A DNA stretch of 59,521 nucleotides from Oscillospiraceae bacterium (lineage in GTDB: Bacteria > Bacillota > Clostridia > Oscillospirales > Oscillospiraceae): the NCBI GenBank assembly GCA_022792555.1, contig JAAWBF010000015.1, forward strand, positions 1 to 59,521, written 5' to 3'. The translations under genes and the position numbers were made by a program. This document shows positions 34,448 to 43,076 of this stretch, one piece after another (within the stretch, counting starts at the first letter, position 1; each line of letters starts with the position of its first letter). The notes under the pieces were generated by a model. The model was not told the origin of the DNA. It saw only the letters and a program-made list of their open reading frames with translations, and ran no database searches.

Positions 34448-35442
34448 GGCGCCACCTCCTGACACTTCCAGCATTTGACCAGGTGTCCCGGCGCCGCCTC
34501 TACTGCGGGCGGGTCCTGGGCAGCGCACCGCCCATCGGCATGGGGACAGCGGGTGCAGAAATGGCACCCGGCGGGGACGGCGGACAGAGGGGGTACGGCG
34601 CCAGTGATCACCGGAAGGGGCTGATCCCGCAGGGTGTCCAGCTGGGGGATACAGGCCAGAAGCCCCTGGGTATAGGGGTGCAGGGGGTGGGAGATCAGGG
34701 TCTGGGTATCCGCCTCCTCCACAATCTGCCCCAGGTACATCACCCGCACACTGTGGCACAGCTGGGCCATGGCGCTTAAATCATGGGTGATAAAGAGGAC
34801 AGACATCCCCAGTTTTTGGTTAAGCTCCACAATTAGATTGAGGATCTGGGCCTGAATGGTCACGTCTAGGGCGGTGGTGGGCTCGTCGGCGATGAGCAGG
34901 CTGGGTTCACAGGCTAGGGCCATGGCGATCATCACCCGCTGCTGCATCCCGCCGGACAGCTCGTATGGGTACTGCTTGATGCACCGCTCCGGGCTGGGAA
35001 TGCCGGTGAGGCGGAGGAGTTCCAGACTGCGGGCACGGGCCTGCTCTCTGGACAGCTTTTTATGGAGGATCAGCACCTCCCCCAGCTGCTTTCCCACGGT
35101 GTGAACCGGGCTGAGAGAGGTCAGGGGATCCTGGAAGATCACAGAGATTCGGTTGCCCCGGAGGGCACGCAGCTTGGACAGGGGGAGCCGGAGGAGATTC
35201 TGCCCCTCAAACAGGACCTCCCCCGTGTAGGTGACGGCGGAGTCATACTCCCGCAGGCGCAGGATGGATTGGGACATCACGCTCTTGCCAGAGCCGGACT
35301 CCCCCACAATCCCCACAATCTCGCCGGGCCGGACGGTTAGATTGACCCCGTCCACCGCCGGGAGATACTGCTTGCGGACCCGGAAGAGGACCCGAAAATT
35401 TTTCAGCTCCAGCAGCGGCTGGTTCTTGGTCAGTTCCATCAT
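34444..35442 (-). CDS. Peptide ABC transporter ATPase (DppD/OppD type)
   Basis: A 332-residue energy subunit. Walker A is GESGSGKSV, signature LSGGMQQRVMIAMAL, Walker B LLIADEPTTALDVTIQ. The C-terminus has the family cysteine motif (GCHFCTRCPHADGRC). It overlaps both neighbours by a few bases, consistent with one polycistronic message. Confidence 0.93.
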   Translation of the reverse strand: MMELTKNQPLLELKNFRVLFRVRKQYLPAVDGVNLTVRPGEIVGIVGESGSGKSVMSQSILRLREYDSAVTYTGEVLFEGQNLLRLPLSKLRALRGNRISVIFQDPLTSLSPVHTVGKQLGEVLILHKKLSREQARARSLELLRLTGIPSPERCIKQYPYELSGGMQQRVMIAMALACEPSLLIADEPTTALDVTIQAQILNLIVELNQKLGMSVLFITHDLSAMAQLCHSVRVMYLGQIVEEADTQTLISHPLHPYTQGLLACIPQLDTLRDQPLPVITGAVPPLSAVPAGCHFCTRCPHADGRCAAQDPPAVEAAPGHLVKCWKCQEVAP

Positions 35443-36317
35443 TTATGCCCTCCTGTGCGGGGGTCCAGATAATCCCGCAGCCCGTCCCCCAAGAGGTTGA
35501 GACTGAGAACGCACAGGACCACGGCGGCCCCTGGGAAGATCATGGTCCACGGCCCCTTGGCCAGTACCTGCTTGCTGGCCTGCAAAATATTGCCCCAGCT
35601 GGCCGCCGGGGCAGGGATCCCCGCCCCCAGGAAGCTCAGCGAGGCCTCCGAGATAATCGCCTGGGCGAAGATAAAGGACGCCTGGACGGTCAGGGGGGAG
35701 ATCACACTGGGCAGAATGAGCTTCCACAGAATCCGCGCACTGCTGGCCCCCTGGACCTTGGCGGCCTCCACATAGGTCTGGCCCCTGGCCACCAGGGCGC
35801 TGGAGCGCACCACGCGGGCCACACTGGGGGTGTACACAATGGTGAGGGCCAGGATCACATTCCAGCTGCCGGGCTCCAGGGCGGCCATCAGGGCAATGGC
35901 CAATAGCATCCCAGGAATGGCGATGAGCCCATCACAGATCCGCATGAGGATGTGATCCAGTATCTTAAAGTAGCTGGCATAGATTCCGATGATCGTCCCC
36001 AGAACGCAGGAAAACAGCGCTACGGAACAGCCTACCCCCAGGGAGACCCGCGCCCCGTAGAGCACACGGGTAAAGAGATCCCGGCCAAACTCGTCTGTCC
36101 CGAAGAAATGCTCCGCACTGGGGGGCTTGAGCCGCAGGGAGACTGTCATCTCGTTGGGGTCCACCGGGCTGAGGGCCGGAATGATCAGCGCCGCGAGGAC
36201 TATCACGACAAACCCGCACAGGCCGATGATCAGCCCTGGATTGGCCAGCAGCCGTTCCCGGCGGATTTGGCGCTGTTCCTGTAAAATCGCCTGACTGGCG
36301 GCTTCAGATTTTGACAT
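35439..36317 (-). CDS. Peptide ABC transporter permease (DppC/OppC type)
   Basis: A 292-residue membrane subunit. It starts with a cytoplasmic helix, then the family segment LSPVDPNEMTVSLRLKPPSAEHFFGTDEFGRDLFTRVLYG split across the first periplasmic region. The EAA loop is TYVEAAKVQGASSARILWKLILPSV. Five or six transmembrane helices are visible. It overlaps the DppD gene start. Confidence 0.93.
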   Translation of the reverse strand: MSKSEAASQAILQEQRQIRRERLLANPGLIIGLCGFVVIVLAALIIPALSPVDPNEMTVSLRLKPPSAEHFFGTDEFGRDLFTRVLYGARVSLGVGCSVALFSCVLGTIIGIYASYFKILDHILMRICDGLIAIPGMLLAIALMAALEPGSWNVILALTIVYTPSVARVVRSSALVARGQTYVEAAKVQGASSARILWKLILPSVISPLTVQASFIFAQAIISEASLSFLGAGIPAPAASWGNILQASKQVLAKGPWTMIFPGAAVVLCVLSLNLLGDGLRDYLDPRTGGHK

Positions 36318-36329
36318 GTCCCATCACCT

Positions 36330-37280
36330 CTATTTCCGTCCCAGCTGGATTCTGGGGTCTACCAGCCCGTATAGAATATCCACTACCAGATTGACCAGCA
36401 CATAGACCAACGTGACAAAGAGCACCACCCCTTGAATGACGAAGACATCCCGCCGGGTAATGGCGCTGATGGTCAGCATCCCCAGACCTGGGATGGTAAA
36501 GAGGGTCTCGGTGACAATGGTGCCCGTCACAAGGCCGCCGAAGGACTGGCCCACCACGGTCAAAATGGTGGGGGCGGCGTTTTTCAGGGCGTAGACCAGC
36601 ACCACCGCCCGCTCCCGCAGACCCTTGGATCGGGCGGTGCGGATATAGTTTTGATAGAGTACGTCTAAAACCGCCGAGCGGGTCATCCGGGTGATGTACG
36701 CCGCCTGCACCACACCCAGAGAGAGGGCGGGGAGGATCAGATAACGCAGGTGTTCCCACAGACCCTTGCTCAAAGCGGCATACCCCGCCACTGGCAACCA
36801 TTTGAGGTACAGCCCAAAAAAGAGCATGAAAAACATACTCAGTAAAAACCCGGGGATGGCAATTCCCAGCAGAGAGATCGAGACCAGCGCTATATCCGTG
36901 ACAGTCCCCCGCTTGTAGGCGGCGAGGATCCCCAGAGGGATGGCGATGATCAGGGAGAAGATCTGGGCCAGCACCGCCAGGCTGAGGGTGGGGCCGAAGG
37001 CATCTCTGATGGCCTCTAGCACCGACTGCTGAAGGAAAAAGGAGTCCCCCCAGTCCCCGTGGAACACCTTCACCAGCCAGTCAGTGTACTGGACCAGGAA
37101 AGGCCGGTCAAAGCCCAGCTCGGCATTGAGGGCGGCGATCTGCTCCTGGGTGGCCTCCAGGCCCAGCAGGGCGGTGGCCGGGCCGCCGGGGATCAGATAG
37201 ACCACCAGAAAGACCACCACCGACACCACGAACATCACCGGGATGAGGGAGAGGATTCGTTTGATGAGATAGGACAGCAT
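36330..37280 (-). CDS. Peptide ABC transporter permease (DppB/OppB type)
   Basis: A 316-residue membrane subunit beginning MLSYLIKRILSLIPVMF, the usual DppB start. The EAA loop reads NYIRTARSKGLRERAVVLVYALKNAAP. ATG 37280 follows GGGGGAAA; an upstream in-frame codon at 37334 lacks support. It lies 12 nt before DppC and about 160 nt after the binding-protein gene. Confidence 0.92.
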   Translation of the reverse strand: MLSYLIKRILSLIPVMFVVSVVVFLVVYLIPGGPATALLGLEATQEQIAALNAELGFDRPFLVQYTDWLVKVFHGDWGDSFFLQQSVLEAIRDAFGPTLSLAVLAQIFSLIIAIPLGILAAYKRGTVTDIALVSISLLGIAIPGFLLSMFFMLFFGLYLKWLPVAGYAALSKGLWEHLRYLILPALSLGVVQAAYITRMTRSAVLDVLYQNYIRTARSKGLRERAVVLVYALKNAAPTILTVVGQSFGGLVTGTIVTETLFTIPGLGMLTISAITRRDVFVIQGVVLFVTLVYVLVNLVVDILYGLVDPRIQLGRK

Positions 37281-37374
37281 ACCGCTGTTTCCCCCTTTGT
37301 TGCTTCTCGTCAGGAAAGCCGGCCTGTTCCCCACCCTGGGGGTGGAGAGACTCCAGCGTTTCGGCTTCTTGGAC

Positions 37375-37413
37375 GATACTCCAGGCCCCCCTCATGGGAG
37401 AGCCTGGAGTATC
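37375..37413 (-). terminator. Intercistronic hairpin between dppA- and dppB-like genes
   Basis: GATACTCCAGGC pairs with GCCTGGAGTATC around a 15-nt loop. No T-run follows. It probably stabilises or attenuates the message so that the binding protein is made in excess. Confidence 0.55.
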
Positions 37414-37439
37414 GGTTTGATCCCTTTGAACGGTGTGGT

Positions 37440-39062
37440 TTACGCGGGAACTGTGACGTTCCAGTAGAGGGGGAAGCGCAGGTACTCGAAGTTTTCCACC
37501 CCGGCGCTGAGGGCAATGACGCCATTGTAGTGACCAAGCACTGTGGCAGCACCGTACTCATAGAGGAAGCCCTGGAGATCATCCCAGGCCTTGGATGCCT
37601 CCTCGGTGCTGGCGGCGGAGCGGATGGCGGCGATGCCGTCCTTCACCTCCTGCCGGTCTAGGCCTGCCCAGCCGGCGTCCAGAACGGAGAGCTGGATGGG
37701 CAGCAGGTTATAGCTGTTGCTGGTGATAAACATACTGAACTGGGCGGGGTCGGCCCGGTGCTCCATAAAGGTACTGAAGTCGAAGGAGGCCACCTCCGCG
37801 TTAAACCCGGCCTGGCGTAGCTGCTCCTGGACCACCAGGGTGGCGTTGTACATCTCGCTGTAGTCGGGAGTTGTCACCAGGGTGATGGGCTCGTTGTTGT
37901 AGCCCGCTTCTGCCAGGAGCTGCTTGGCCTTCTCCTGGTTGTTCTGGTTGTAGTACTCCTTCCCGGCGTCGCTGCCCCACTGGGCGTCGCTTGGGATACA
38001 CCAGCCGGGATTCAGGGTATACAGGTTGGGATCCCCGTAGCTGGCCAGCATGATGTCATCGCAGTTCAGGGCGGCCAGGGCGGCCTGGCGCAGGGTCTCA
38101 TTGGCCAGAGGTCCCTGGGTGGTGTTGAGGAACAGGTTTATGGTGCCGCCGCTCTGGACGTTCAGCTCGACGGTGTCCATCCCCGCCAGCTCCTCATAGC
38201 GCTCCAGAGGGATCTCCTCAGCGATGTCATACTGACCGGTCTGGATCCCGGCGATCCGGGTAGCATCGTCGGTGACAACCCGGTAGTACAGATCCTGGGT
38301 CAGAGCCTGTTTCTTGCCCGCCAGGCCGGTAGAGGCGTCGGGAGAGGGCTGATAGTCCTCATAGCGGGTGAGATGGACATACTGGTCCTGCTTCCACTCG
38401 TTGAGCTTGTAAGGACCGGTGCCGATATACTCGCTGAGTCCCTCGGCGGTGGAGGCGTCTACCACTGACTTGGGGTAGATGGCGGCGAACTGGATGGGGC
38501 TGGCCAGGATCATGATGATATCAGAGGAGGCCTCGTTGACCGTCAGCTTGACGGTGTAGTCGTCCTCCTTCTCAAAGACTGAGCCGCCGATGAGGGTCTT
38601 CGCCTTGGCTGAGAGCTCCAGCCAGCGGTTCATAGAGGCGGCCACATCGTCGGCAGTCATCTCCTGGCCATTGTGGAACTTGACCCCTTGGCGCAGTTTG
38701 ATGGTATAGACCATGCCATCCTCGCTAACGGTGTAGGACTCGGCCAGCACAGGGGTGGGCTCGTAGTCGGCGTTCATGGCGAACAGGGGCTCATAAATAT
38801 GGGCGCCAATACCGCCGGTGATGTTGGAGTTGACACTGTGGACATCCAGAGAGGGCGGATTGGCTGTCATGGCGATGTTGAGCTCGCTTTTATAGCTGGC
38901 GGGTTCAGCAGAGACAGGAGGGGTGGAGCCATCAGCCGGAGCAGGCGTTGCGGTGGGATTGGCCCCAGAAGGGGCGGGACCATTTGCTTGGCCGCAGGCG
39001 GACAGTAGCATGGCCGCACCGAGGGCGAGGGCGGCAAGCCGGGACAATTTGTTGCGTCTCAT
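37440..39062 (-). CDS. Peptide-binding lipoprotein (DppA/OppA type, family 5)
   Basis: A 540-residue extracellular receptor. The lipoprotein signal ends L-L-S-A-C with Cys23. A Pro/Ala/Thr linker follows. SBP_bac_5 motifs include YEPTPVLAESYTVSEDGMVYTIKLRQGVKFHNGQ, the family signature region. It is first in the peptide operon and has its own upstream regulatory region. Ligand specificity (dipeptide, oligopeptide, nickel or other) cannot be read from the sequence. Confidence 0.92.
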   Translation of the reverse strand: MRRNKLSRLAALALGAAMLLSACGQANGPAPSGANPTATPAPADGSTPPVSAEPASYKSELNIAMTANPPSLDVHSVNSNITGGIGAHIYEPLFAMNADYEPTPVLAESYTVSEDGMVYTIKLRQGVKFHNGQEMTADDVAASMNRWLELSAKAKTLIGGSVFEKEDDYTVKLTVNEASSDIIMILASPIQFAAIYPKSVVDASTAEGLSEYIGTGPYKLNEWKQDQYVHLTRYEDYQPSPDASTGLAGKKQALTQDLYYRVVTDDATRIAGIQTGQYDIAEEIPLERYEELAGMDTVELNVQSGGTINLFLNTTQGPLANETLRQAALAALNCDDIMLASYGDPNLYTLNPGWCIPSDAQWGSDAGKEYYNQNNQEKAKQLLAEAGYNNEPITLVTTPDYSEMYNATLVVQEQLRQAGFNAEVASFDFSTFMEHRADPAQFSMFITSNSYNLLPIQLSVLDAGWAGLDRQEVKDGIAAIRSAASTEEASKAWDDLQGFLYEYGAATVLGHYNGVIALSAGVENFEYLRFPLYWNVTVPA

Positions 39063-39136
39063 TGGGTATCTCTTCCTTTCATTGATCGTTCCAGAGCATC
39101 TGCAAAGCCAAATGGACAGACGTTCTTTTTTATGAT

Positions 39137-39151
39137 ACCAAACCGTTTGGT
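39137..39151. promoter_or_regulatory. Palindrome upstream of the dppA-like gene
   Basis: ACCAAAC-C-GTTTGGT, 7-bp arms with one central base, 75 nt before the start. It has the size of a repressor operator. The remaining gap 39152-39574 is AT-rich to about 39370, then GC-rich with repeated ACAGCCGCC motifs and homopolymer runs of T and G at 39540-39556; no gene is seen in it. Confidence 0.45.
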
Positions 39152-39574
39152 CTTTGTCGATCTAAGCCGCAGGGAAGAGAAAATGGGGATCAATTTCTGT
39201 GATATGGGAGGTGTTTTTTTGATTTTCCATTCTTTCAGTACTTTATTTATGATTTTCCCAGATTTTTCTCTCAGCTTTATTGAAAAATCAAAAGAAAGTG
39301 TCTTAAAATAGGCCACTTTATCGGAAAATGCAATAAATTTTATTGATTTTCACTCGTTTTTTGGTCGCTTATTATAGAAAACAGCCCCTAGCAGCTGTAC
39401 CACAGCCGCCGGAACGGTTATGGCACAGCCGCCAGGGGCGGCTCAGACTGTCAAAAAAGCCTCGCAGAGTTCGTGCCCGCAGGCGCGAAAAAAGTCAAAT
39501 TCGTTTTCCCAGGCGGCGTGTACGTCGGGGAAAATACATCTTTTTTTGGGGGGGGAAGCAATTTGAAAGACGGA

Positions 39575-40246
39575 TTACAAATTGTGGTGTGCGGCTTCCC
39601 GCTTGGCGATTTTCATTAAGGCGCTGGCGCCGATGCGGGTGGCGCCCACATCCATCATGGCTTCCGCCTGCTCTGCCGTGTGGATCCCGCCGGCAGCCTT
39701 GATCTGGACCTCCGGGCCGATGTGCGCCCGGAAGAGGGCCACATCCTCCACGGTGGCGCCGCCGGTGGAGAAGCCGGTGGAGGTTTTGATATATTCCGCC
39801 CCGGCACGGGTGACGAGGTCGCAGAGGGTGACCTTCTCCTCCTCGGTCAGCAAGCAGGCCTCCACAATGACCTTGAGAATCCGGCCCTCACAGCTGGCCT
39901 TGACCGCCTTGATCTCCTCCAACAGATCATCCCAGCGCTGATCCTTGACCCAGCCCAGGTTGATTACCATATCAATCTCGTCCGCGCCGCTGCGGATGGC
40001 GTCCTCGGTCTCAAAAACCTTGACAGCAGTGGTGGAGTAGCCGTTGGGGAAGCCGATCACCGTACAGATTTTCAAGCGGTTGCCTACATAATTGGCGGCC
40101 TGCCGGACATAGGCAGGGGGGATGCAGACCGAGGCGCACTGGTATTGTAGTCCGTCGTCACAGACCTCCTTGATCTGCTCCCAGGTCGCCTCCTGCTTAA
40201 GCAGTGTGTGGTCACAGTGGGTTAAAATCTCCTGGATACTCAGCAT
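39575..40246 (-). CDS. deoC: Deoxyribose-phosphate aldolase
   Basis: Splits 2-deoxyribose 5-phosphate into acetaldehyde and glyceraldehyde 3-phosphate in deoxynucleoside breakdown. 223 residues, normal length. The Schiff-base lysine is K154 in EYIKTSTGFS and the second active-site lysine is K183 in IKAAGGI. The D-M-V-I-N motif around residue 92 is intact. It sits 20 nt after ybaB on the same strand, as a separate function. The BMP transporter, if nucleoside-specific, could supply its pathway. Confidence 0.95.
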   Translation of the reverse strand: MLSIQEILTHCDHTLLKQEATWEQIKEVCDDGLQYQCASVCIPPAYVRQAANYVGNRLKICTVIGFPNGYSTTAVKVFETEDAIRSGADEIDMVINLGWVKDQRWDDLLEEIKAVKASCEGRILKVIVEACLLTEEEKVTLCDLVTRAGAEYIKTSTGFSTGGATVEDVALFRAHIGPEVQIKAAGGIHTAEQAEAMMDVGATRIGASALMKIAKREAAHHNL

Positions 40247-40266
40247 AGTGTTCTCCCTTTCAAAAT

Positions 40267-40614
40267 TTAAAACGGCAGGTTTAATCCGCCGGTTAGCTGC
40301 TGCATGGAGCTGTTCATGTCGTCCTCTGCGGTGCGCAGGGCCTCGTTGACCGCCGCGACCACCATGTCTTGGAGGAGCTCCACATCCTCCGGATCTACAG
40401 CCTCCGGATCGATGGTGATGGAGAGCAGCTCCCGCTTGCCGTTCACTGCCGCCTTTACCACACCGCCTCCGGCGGCCGCTGCGTACTCCTTGAGCTCCAG
40501 CTCGGCCTGCATTTTCTGCATGTCCTGCTGCATTTTTTGAACCTGCTTCATCATGTTCATATTCATTCCGCCGCCCATACCGCCCATGCCGCGGCCATGA
40601 AATCCCTTTGCCAT
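40267..40614 (-). CDS. YbaB/EbfC family nucleoid-associated protein
   Basis: A 115-residue DNA-binding protein. A Met/Gly-rich N-terminus (about residues 1-25) is followed by the coiled-coil helix MKQVQKMQQDMQKMQAELE and the ELLSITIDPEAVDPEDVELLQDMVVAAVNEA region typical of YbaB. It is almost always located directly after dnaX, as here (35 nt). AAGGAG precedes ATG 40614; a start seven codons earlier lacks a site. Confidence 0.92.
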   Translation of the reverse strand: MAKGFHGRGMGGMGGGMNMNMMKQVQKMQQDMQKMQAELELKEYAAAAGGGVVKAAVNGKRELLSITIDPEAVDPEDVELLQDMVVAAVNEALRTAEDDMNSSMQQLTGGLNLPF

Positions 40615-40649
40615 ATCAAACACTCCTTTTCCCAACGCCTGAATAGGCG

Positions 40650-42371
40650 CTATGGCTCTACTCGAAAGATACCGTCCAGCTTGGCGCCCCGATCCAACAG
40701 ACGGTCCAGGGGCCTGCGCTCAGAGGGGCCAGCTGGAGACGGCGCTGGCGCCTCGTTGGGGTGTCCCACCGCAACCGTACACTGGACTGGACGTCCCGCC
40801 TGTGCAGCGGCCTCTTGGGCCACCGTCTCCAGCACAGCGGGCTTTCCGATCAGCTGTTTTAAAAACTCGGACTCCACCCAGAGAGTAAGCTTACCGCCCT
40901 CCAACCGGCCCTGCACATTGGCCGGGTCTTTTAAGAAGGTATATTCGCCCTGGGGAACCCGCCCCCGCAGTGCTGCAACAAGTCCCTGCCAAAAATCAGC
41001 GGCCGGCGGTTCAGCAGGCTTTGGCTTGGCCGGCGGTGCGCACTCCGGTTCTGGAACCGGCTCGATCCGTTCTCCTGGTTCCTCTGGAAGTGGAGGGCGC
41101 TCCTCCCAGGGGGGGACATCCTCCCAAGGCCGCTCCTCCGGTTCGGGACCGGCCGGCGGCACAGGCTGCGCTTTGGGGGCAGACGGCGCCTTTTTAGGCG
41201 CCGACGCTGGGGGGGCGGATATCCCTCCGGCGTCAGCCAGAGTCTCCAGCCGGGCCAGCCGGGCATAAATTCCGGCAAGGCCGGTGTCCAAGGTCTCGTC
41301 ACACAGACGGATAAGGCACAGCTCGGCGCTGGTGCGCCGGTTGCTGCTGCGGGCCAGTTCGGTCCCGGTATTTTGGAGCAGCTCCAGTATCTGTACCAGC
41401 CGCGGGGCCGGAAGAAGAGCGGACAGCCGTTCCATCACGGCGGTATCGTAGCCCCCGGTCAAAAGGGCCTCTCCCCCCTTAGGGGCTGTCTGATGGATGA
41501 GGAGATCCCGCGCCAGGGCGGACAGCTCGTTCAGGAGATTGCCTACCTCCTTACCCGCGCCGTACAGCCGGGCAAGGGAGGCCAGCGCTCCGGCGGTGTC
41601 ATGAACCCCGATCTGTTCCATCAAGGCGGCGATCTCTAAATTCCCAGCCAGCCCCAACGCGTCCAGGACCTCGTGCTCCCCTACCACGCCGTTTGGGGTA
41701 ATACACTGATCCAACAGGGACAGAGCATCCCGCATCCCGCCGTCGGCCAGGCGGGAGAGCAGCGCAGCGCCGCTGCTGTGGAGGGAGATCCCCTCCTGTT
41801 CCGCCACATAGGCCAGCCGCCGGGCTATGTCGGCGGGCTGGATGCGCTTAAATGCAAACTGCTGGCAGCGGGACTTGATGGTCGCGGGTACTTTATGCAG
41901 CTCGGTGGTAGCCAAAATAAACATCAGGTGGGAAGGGGGCTCTTCTAAGATCTTCAGCAGTGCGTTAAAGGCCGCGGTGGAGAGCATGTGGACCTCATCC
42001 ACGATGTAAACCCGTTTTCTCACGGCCGCAGGGGTGTAGACCGCCTCATCCCGCAGCGCCCGCACCTGATCCACGCCATTGTTGGAGGCTGCATCCAGCT
42101 CCAGCACATCCAGGATCGAGCCGTTTTCAATCCCCAGACAGGCCGGACATTGATTGCAGGGGTTTCCATCGGTCTGATGCTCACAGTTTACCGCCCGCGC
42201 CAACAGCTTGGCACAGGTGGTCTTACCGGTTCCGCGGGTACCGGTAAACAGATACGCATGGGAGAGCCGCCCAGAGGCCACCTGCCGTTTGAGGGTATCG
42301 GTAATATGGGCCTGTCCCACCACGTCATCAAATACACGGGGCCGCCATTTGCGGTAGAGCGCCTGGTATAT
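40650..42371 (-). CDS. dnaX: DNA polymerase III gamma/tau subunit
   Basis: Clamp-loader ATPase, about 573 residues. Walker A GTRGTGKTT, zinc-binding cysteines CEHQTDGNPCNQCPAC, Walker B VDEVHMLS and the SRC sensor motif (TIKSRCQQF) are intact. The C-terminal third (about 360-573) is Pro/Glu-rich. Family proteins begin M-Y-Q-A-L-Y-R-K-W-R-P. Here that first codon is ATA (42369-42371), with GGAGG 8 nt upstream; no ATG is in frame nearby. A GTG at 42380 overlaps the GGAGG and is a poor alternative. The longer reading to 42482 enters the region just downstream of the SRP RNA and is not coding. Confidence 0.93.
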   Translation of the reverse strand: MYQALYRKWRPRVFDDVVGQAHITDTLKRQVASGRLSHAYLFTGTRGTGKTTCAKLLARAVNCEHQTDGNPCNQCPACLGIENGSILDVLELDAASNNGVDQVRALRDEAVYTPAAVRKRVYIVDEVHMLSTAAFNALLKILEEPPSHLMFILATTELHKVPATIKSRCQQFAFKRIQPADIARRLAYVAEQEGISLHSSGAALLSRLADGGMRDALSLLDQCITPNGVVGEHEVLDALGLAGNLEIAALMEQIGVHDTAGALASLARLYGAGKEVGNLLNELSALARDLLIHQTAPKGGEALLTGGYDTAVMERLSALLPAPRLVQILELLQNTGTELARSSNRRTSAELCLIRLCDETLDTGLAGIYARLARLETLADAGGISAPPASAPKKAPSAPKAQPVPPAGPEPEERPWEDVPPWEERPPLPEEPGERIEPVPEPECAPPAKPKPAEPPAADFWQGLVAALRGRVPQGEYTFLKDPANVQGRLEGGKLTLWVESEFLKQLIGKPAVLETVAQEAAAQAGRPVQCTVAVGHPNEAPAPSPAGPSERRPLDRLLDRGAKLDGIFRVEP

Positions 42372-42514
42372 GGCTACCACCTCCAGTCTGAAACCATCGG
42401 GAGAAAACACAGGGGAGCGCAGGATGCGGTCCGCCGCGTCCCCTCGCTCCCCATTCGCCCTAGATGCTCCGGCCCAGGGCAAGACCGCACACCGGCCTTT
42501 GAAGTCTGTACTAT

Positions 42515-42785
42515 GTTCGTTACCCAGGCAGCCGGCTCAGGAACGGAAACCCCGCGGCACACGAGGCGTTCCGCTTAGTGCTGCTCGGTTCCCCGCCTGA
42601 CACGGTTCACGGGACCCCGTTGCGCGGGACCATCCCATCATCACTGCTTACCTGGGTCAGACAACACAGTACAAATCCGGGGGCCGGAATTCATCCCTGC
42701 TGTAGCGGGTTGCAGGTTCAGGGCACCGCTATCTCCCCGACTAGTGCGGCCTTGCCGTAGGCCGGATCTCCGCCCGGCGCCTTAG
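42515..42785 (-). ncRNA. ffs: Large signal recognition particle RNA (with Alu domain)
   Basis: On the minus strand the 5' part has the Alu-domain segment GGGGAGATAGCGGTGCCCTG followed by ACCTGCAA and GCTACAGCAGGGATGAATTCC. The S-domain loop GTCAGG..GGGAACC.AGCAGCA lies near 42582-42605, and the 3' strand returns with GAGCCGGCTGCCTGGGT. This is the large Firmicute-type RNA of about 270 nt that binds Ffh. It lies directly upstream of dnaX, the usual neighbour. Ends are approximate, judged from pairing of the terminal helix. Confidence 0.88.
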
Positions 42786-42884
42786 AAAGGCTAACTGCTA
42801 CCTATCATACATCAATTCCATGCGAGGATCAAGCCCCTTTTTCCCGGCGGCATGTCTGTTCCATAAATTTCCATCATACAGTAC

Positions 42885-42964
42885 GGCGGGCCGATGGGGA
42901 CATCGGCCCCTACGACCTCCGGCCCTGCATCACGCGTAGGGGCCGCTGTCCTCAGCGGCCCGCC
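42885..42964. repeat. 80-bp composite palindrome (repeat family 3)
   Basis: Outer arms GGCGGGCC.../...GGCCCGCC and inner CCCCTACG/CGTAGGGG enclose two small hairpins: GGGCCGAT/ATCGGCCC and GGGCCGCT/AGCGGCCC. The two halves mirror each other in order but differ in stem sequence. Fragments resembling one half occur near 18890-18915 and 31293-31311. It may be a miniature mobile element. It lies between the SRP RNA and the gltD terminator. Confidence 0.65.
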
Positions 42965-42991
42965 CTGCTCCCGCATTGGCGTGTTTCCTCC

Positions 42992-43038
42992 TAACAAAGA
43001 CTGCTTCCCTCCCGCAGACAAAAGGAAGGGAAGCAGTC
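42992..43038 (-). terminator. Terminator of the gltBD operon
   Basis: GACTGCTTCCCT pairs with AGGGAAGCAGTC around a 16-nt loop; on the minus strand it is followed by TTTGTTAG. It lies about 40 nt after the gltD stop. Confidence 0.8.
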
Positions 43039-43076
43039 CCGGCCTGCCGGAAAAAGCCCCGCGGAGCTTCACGCCT

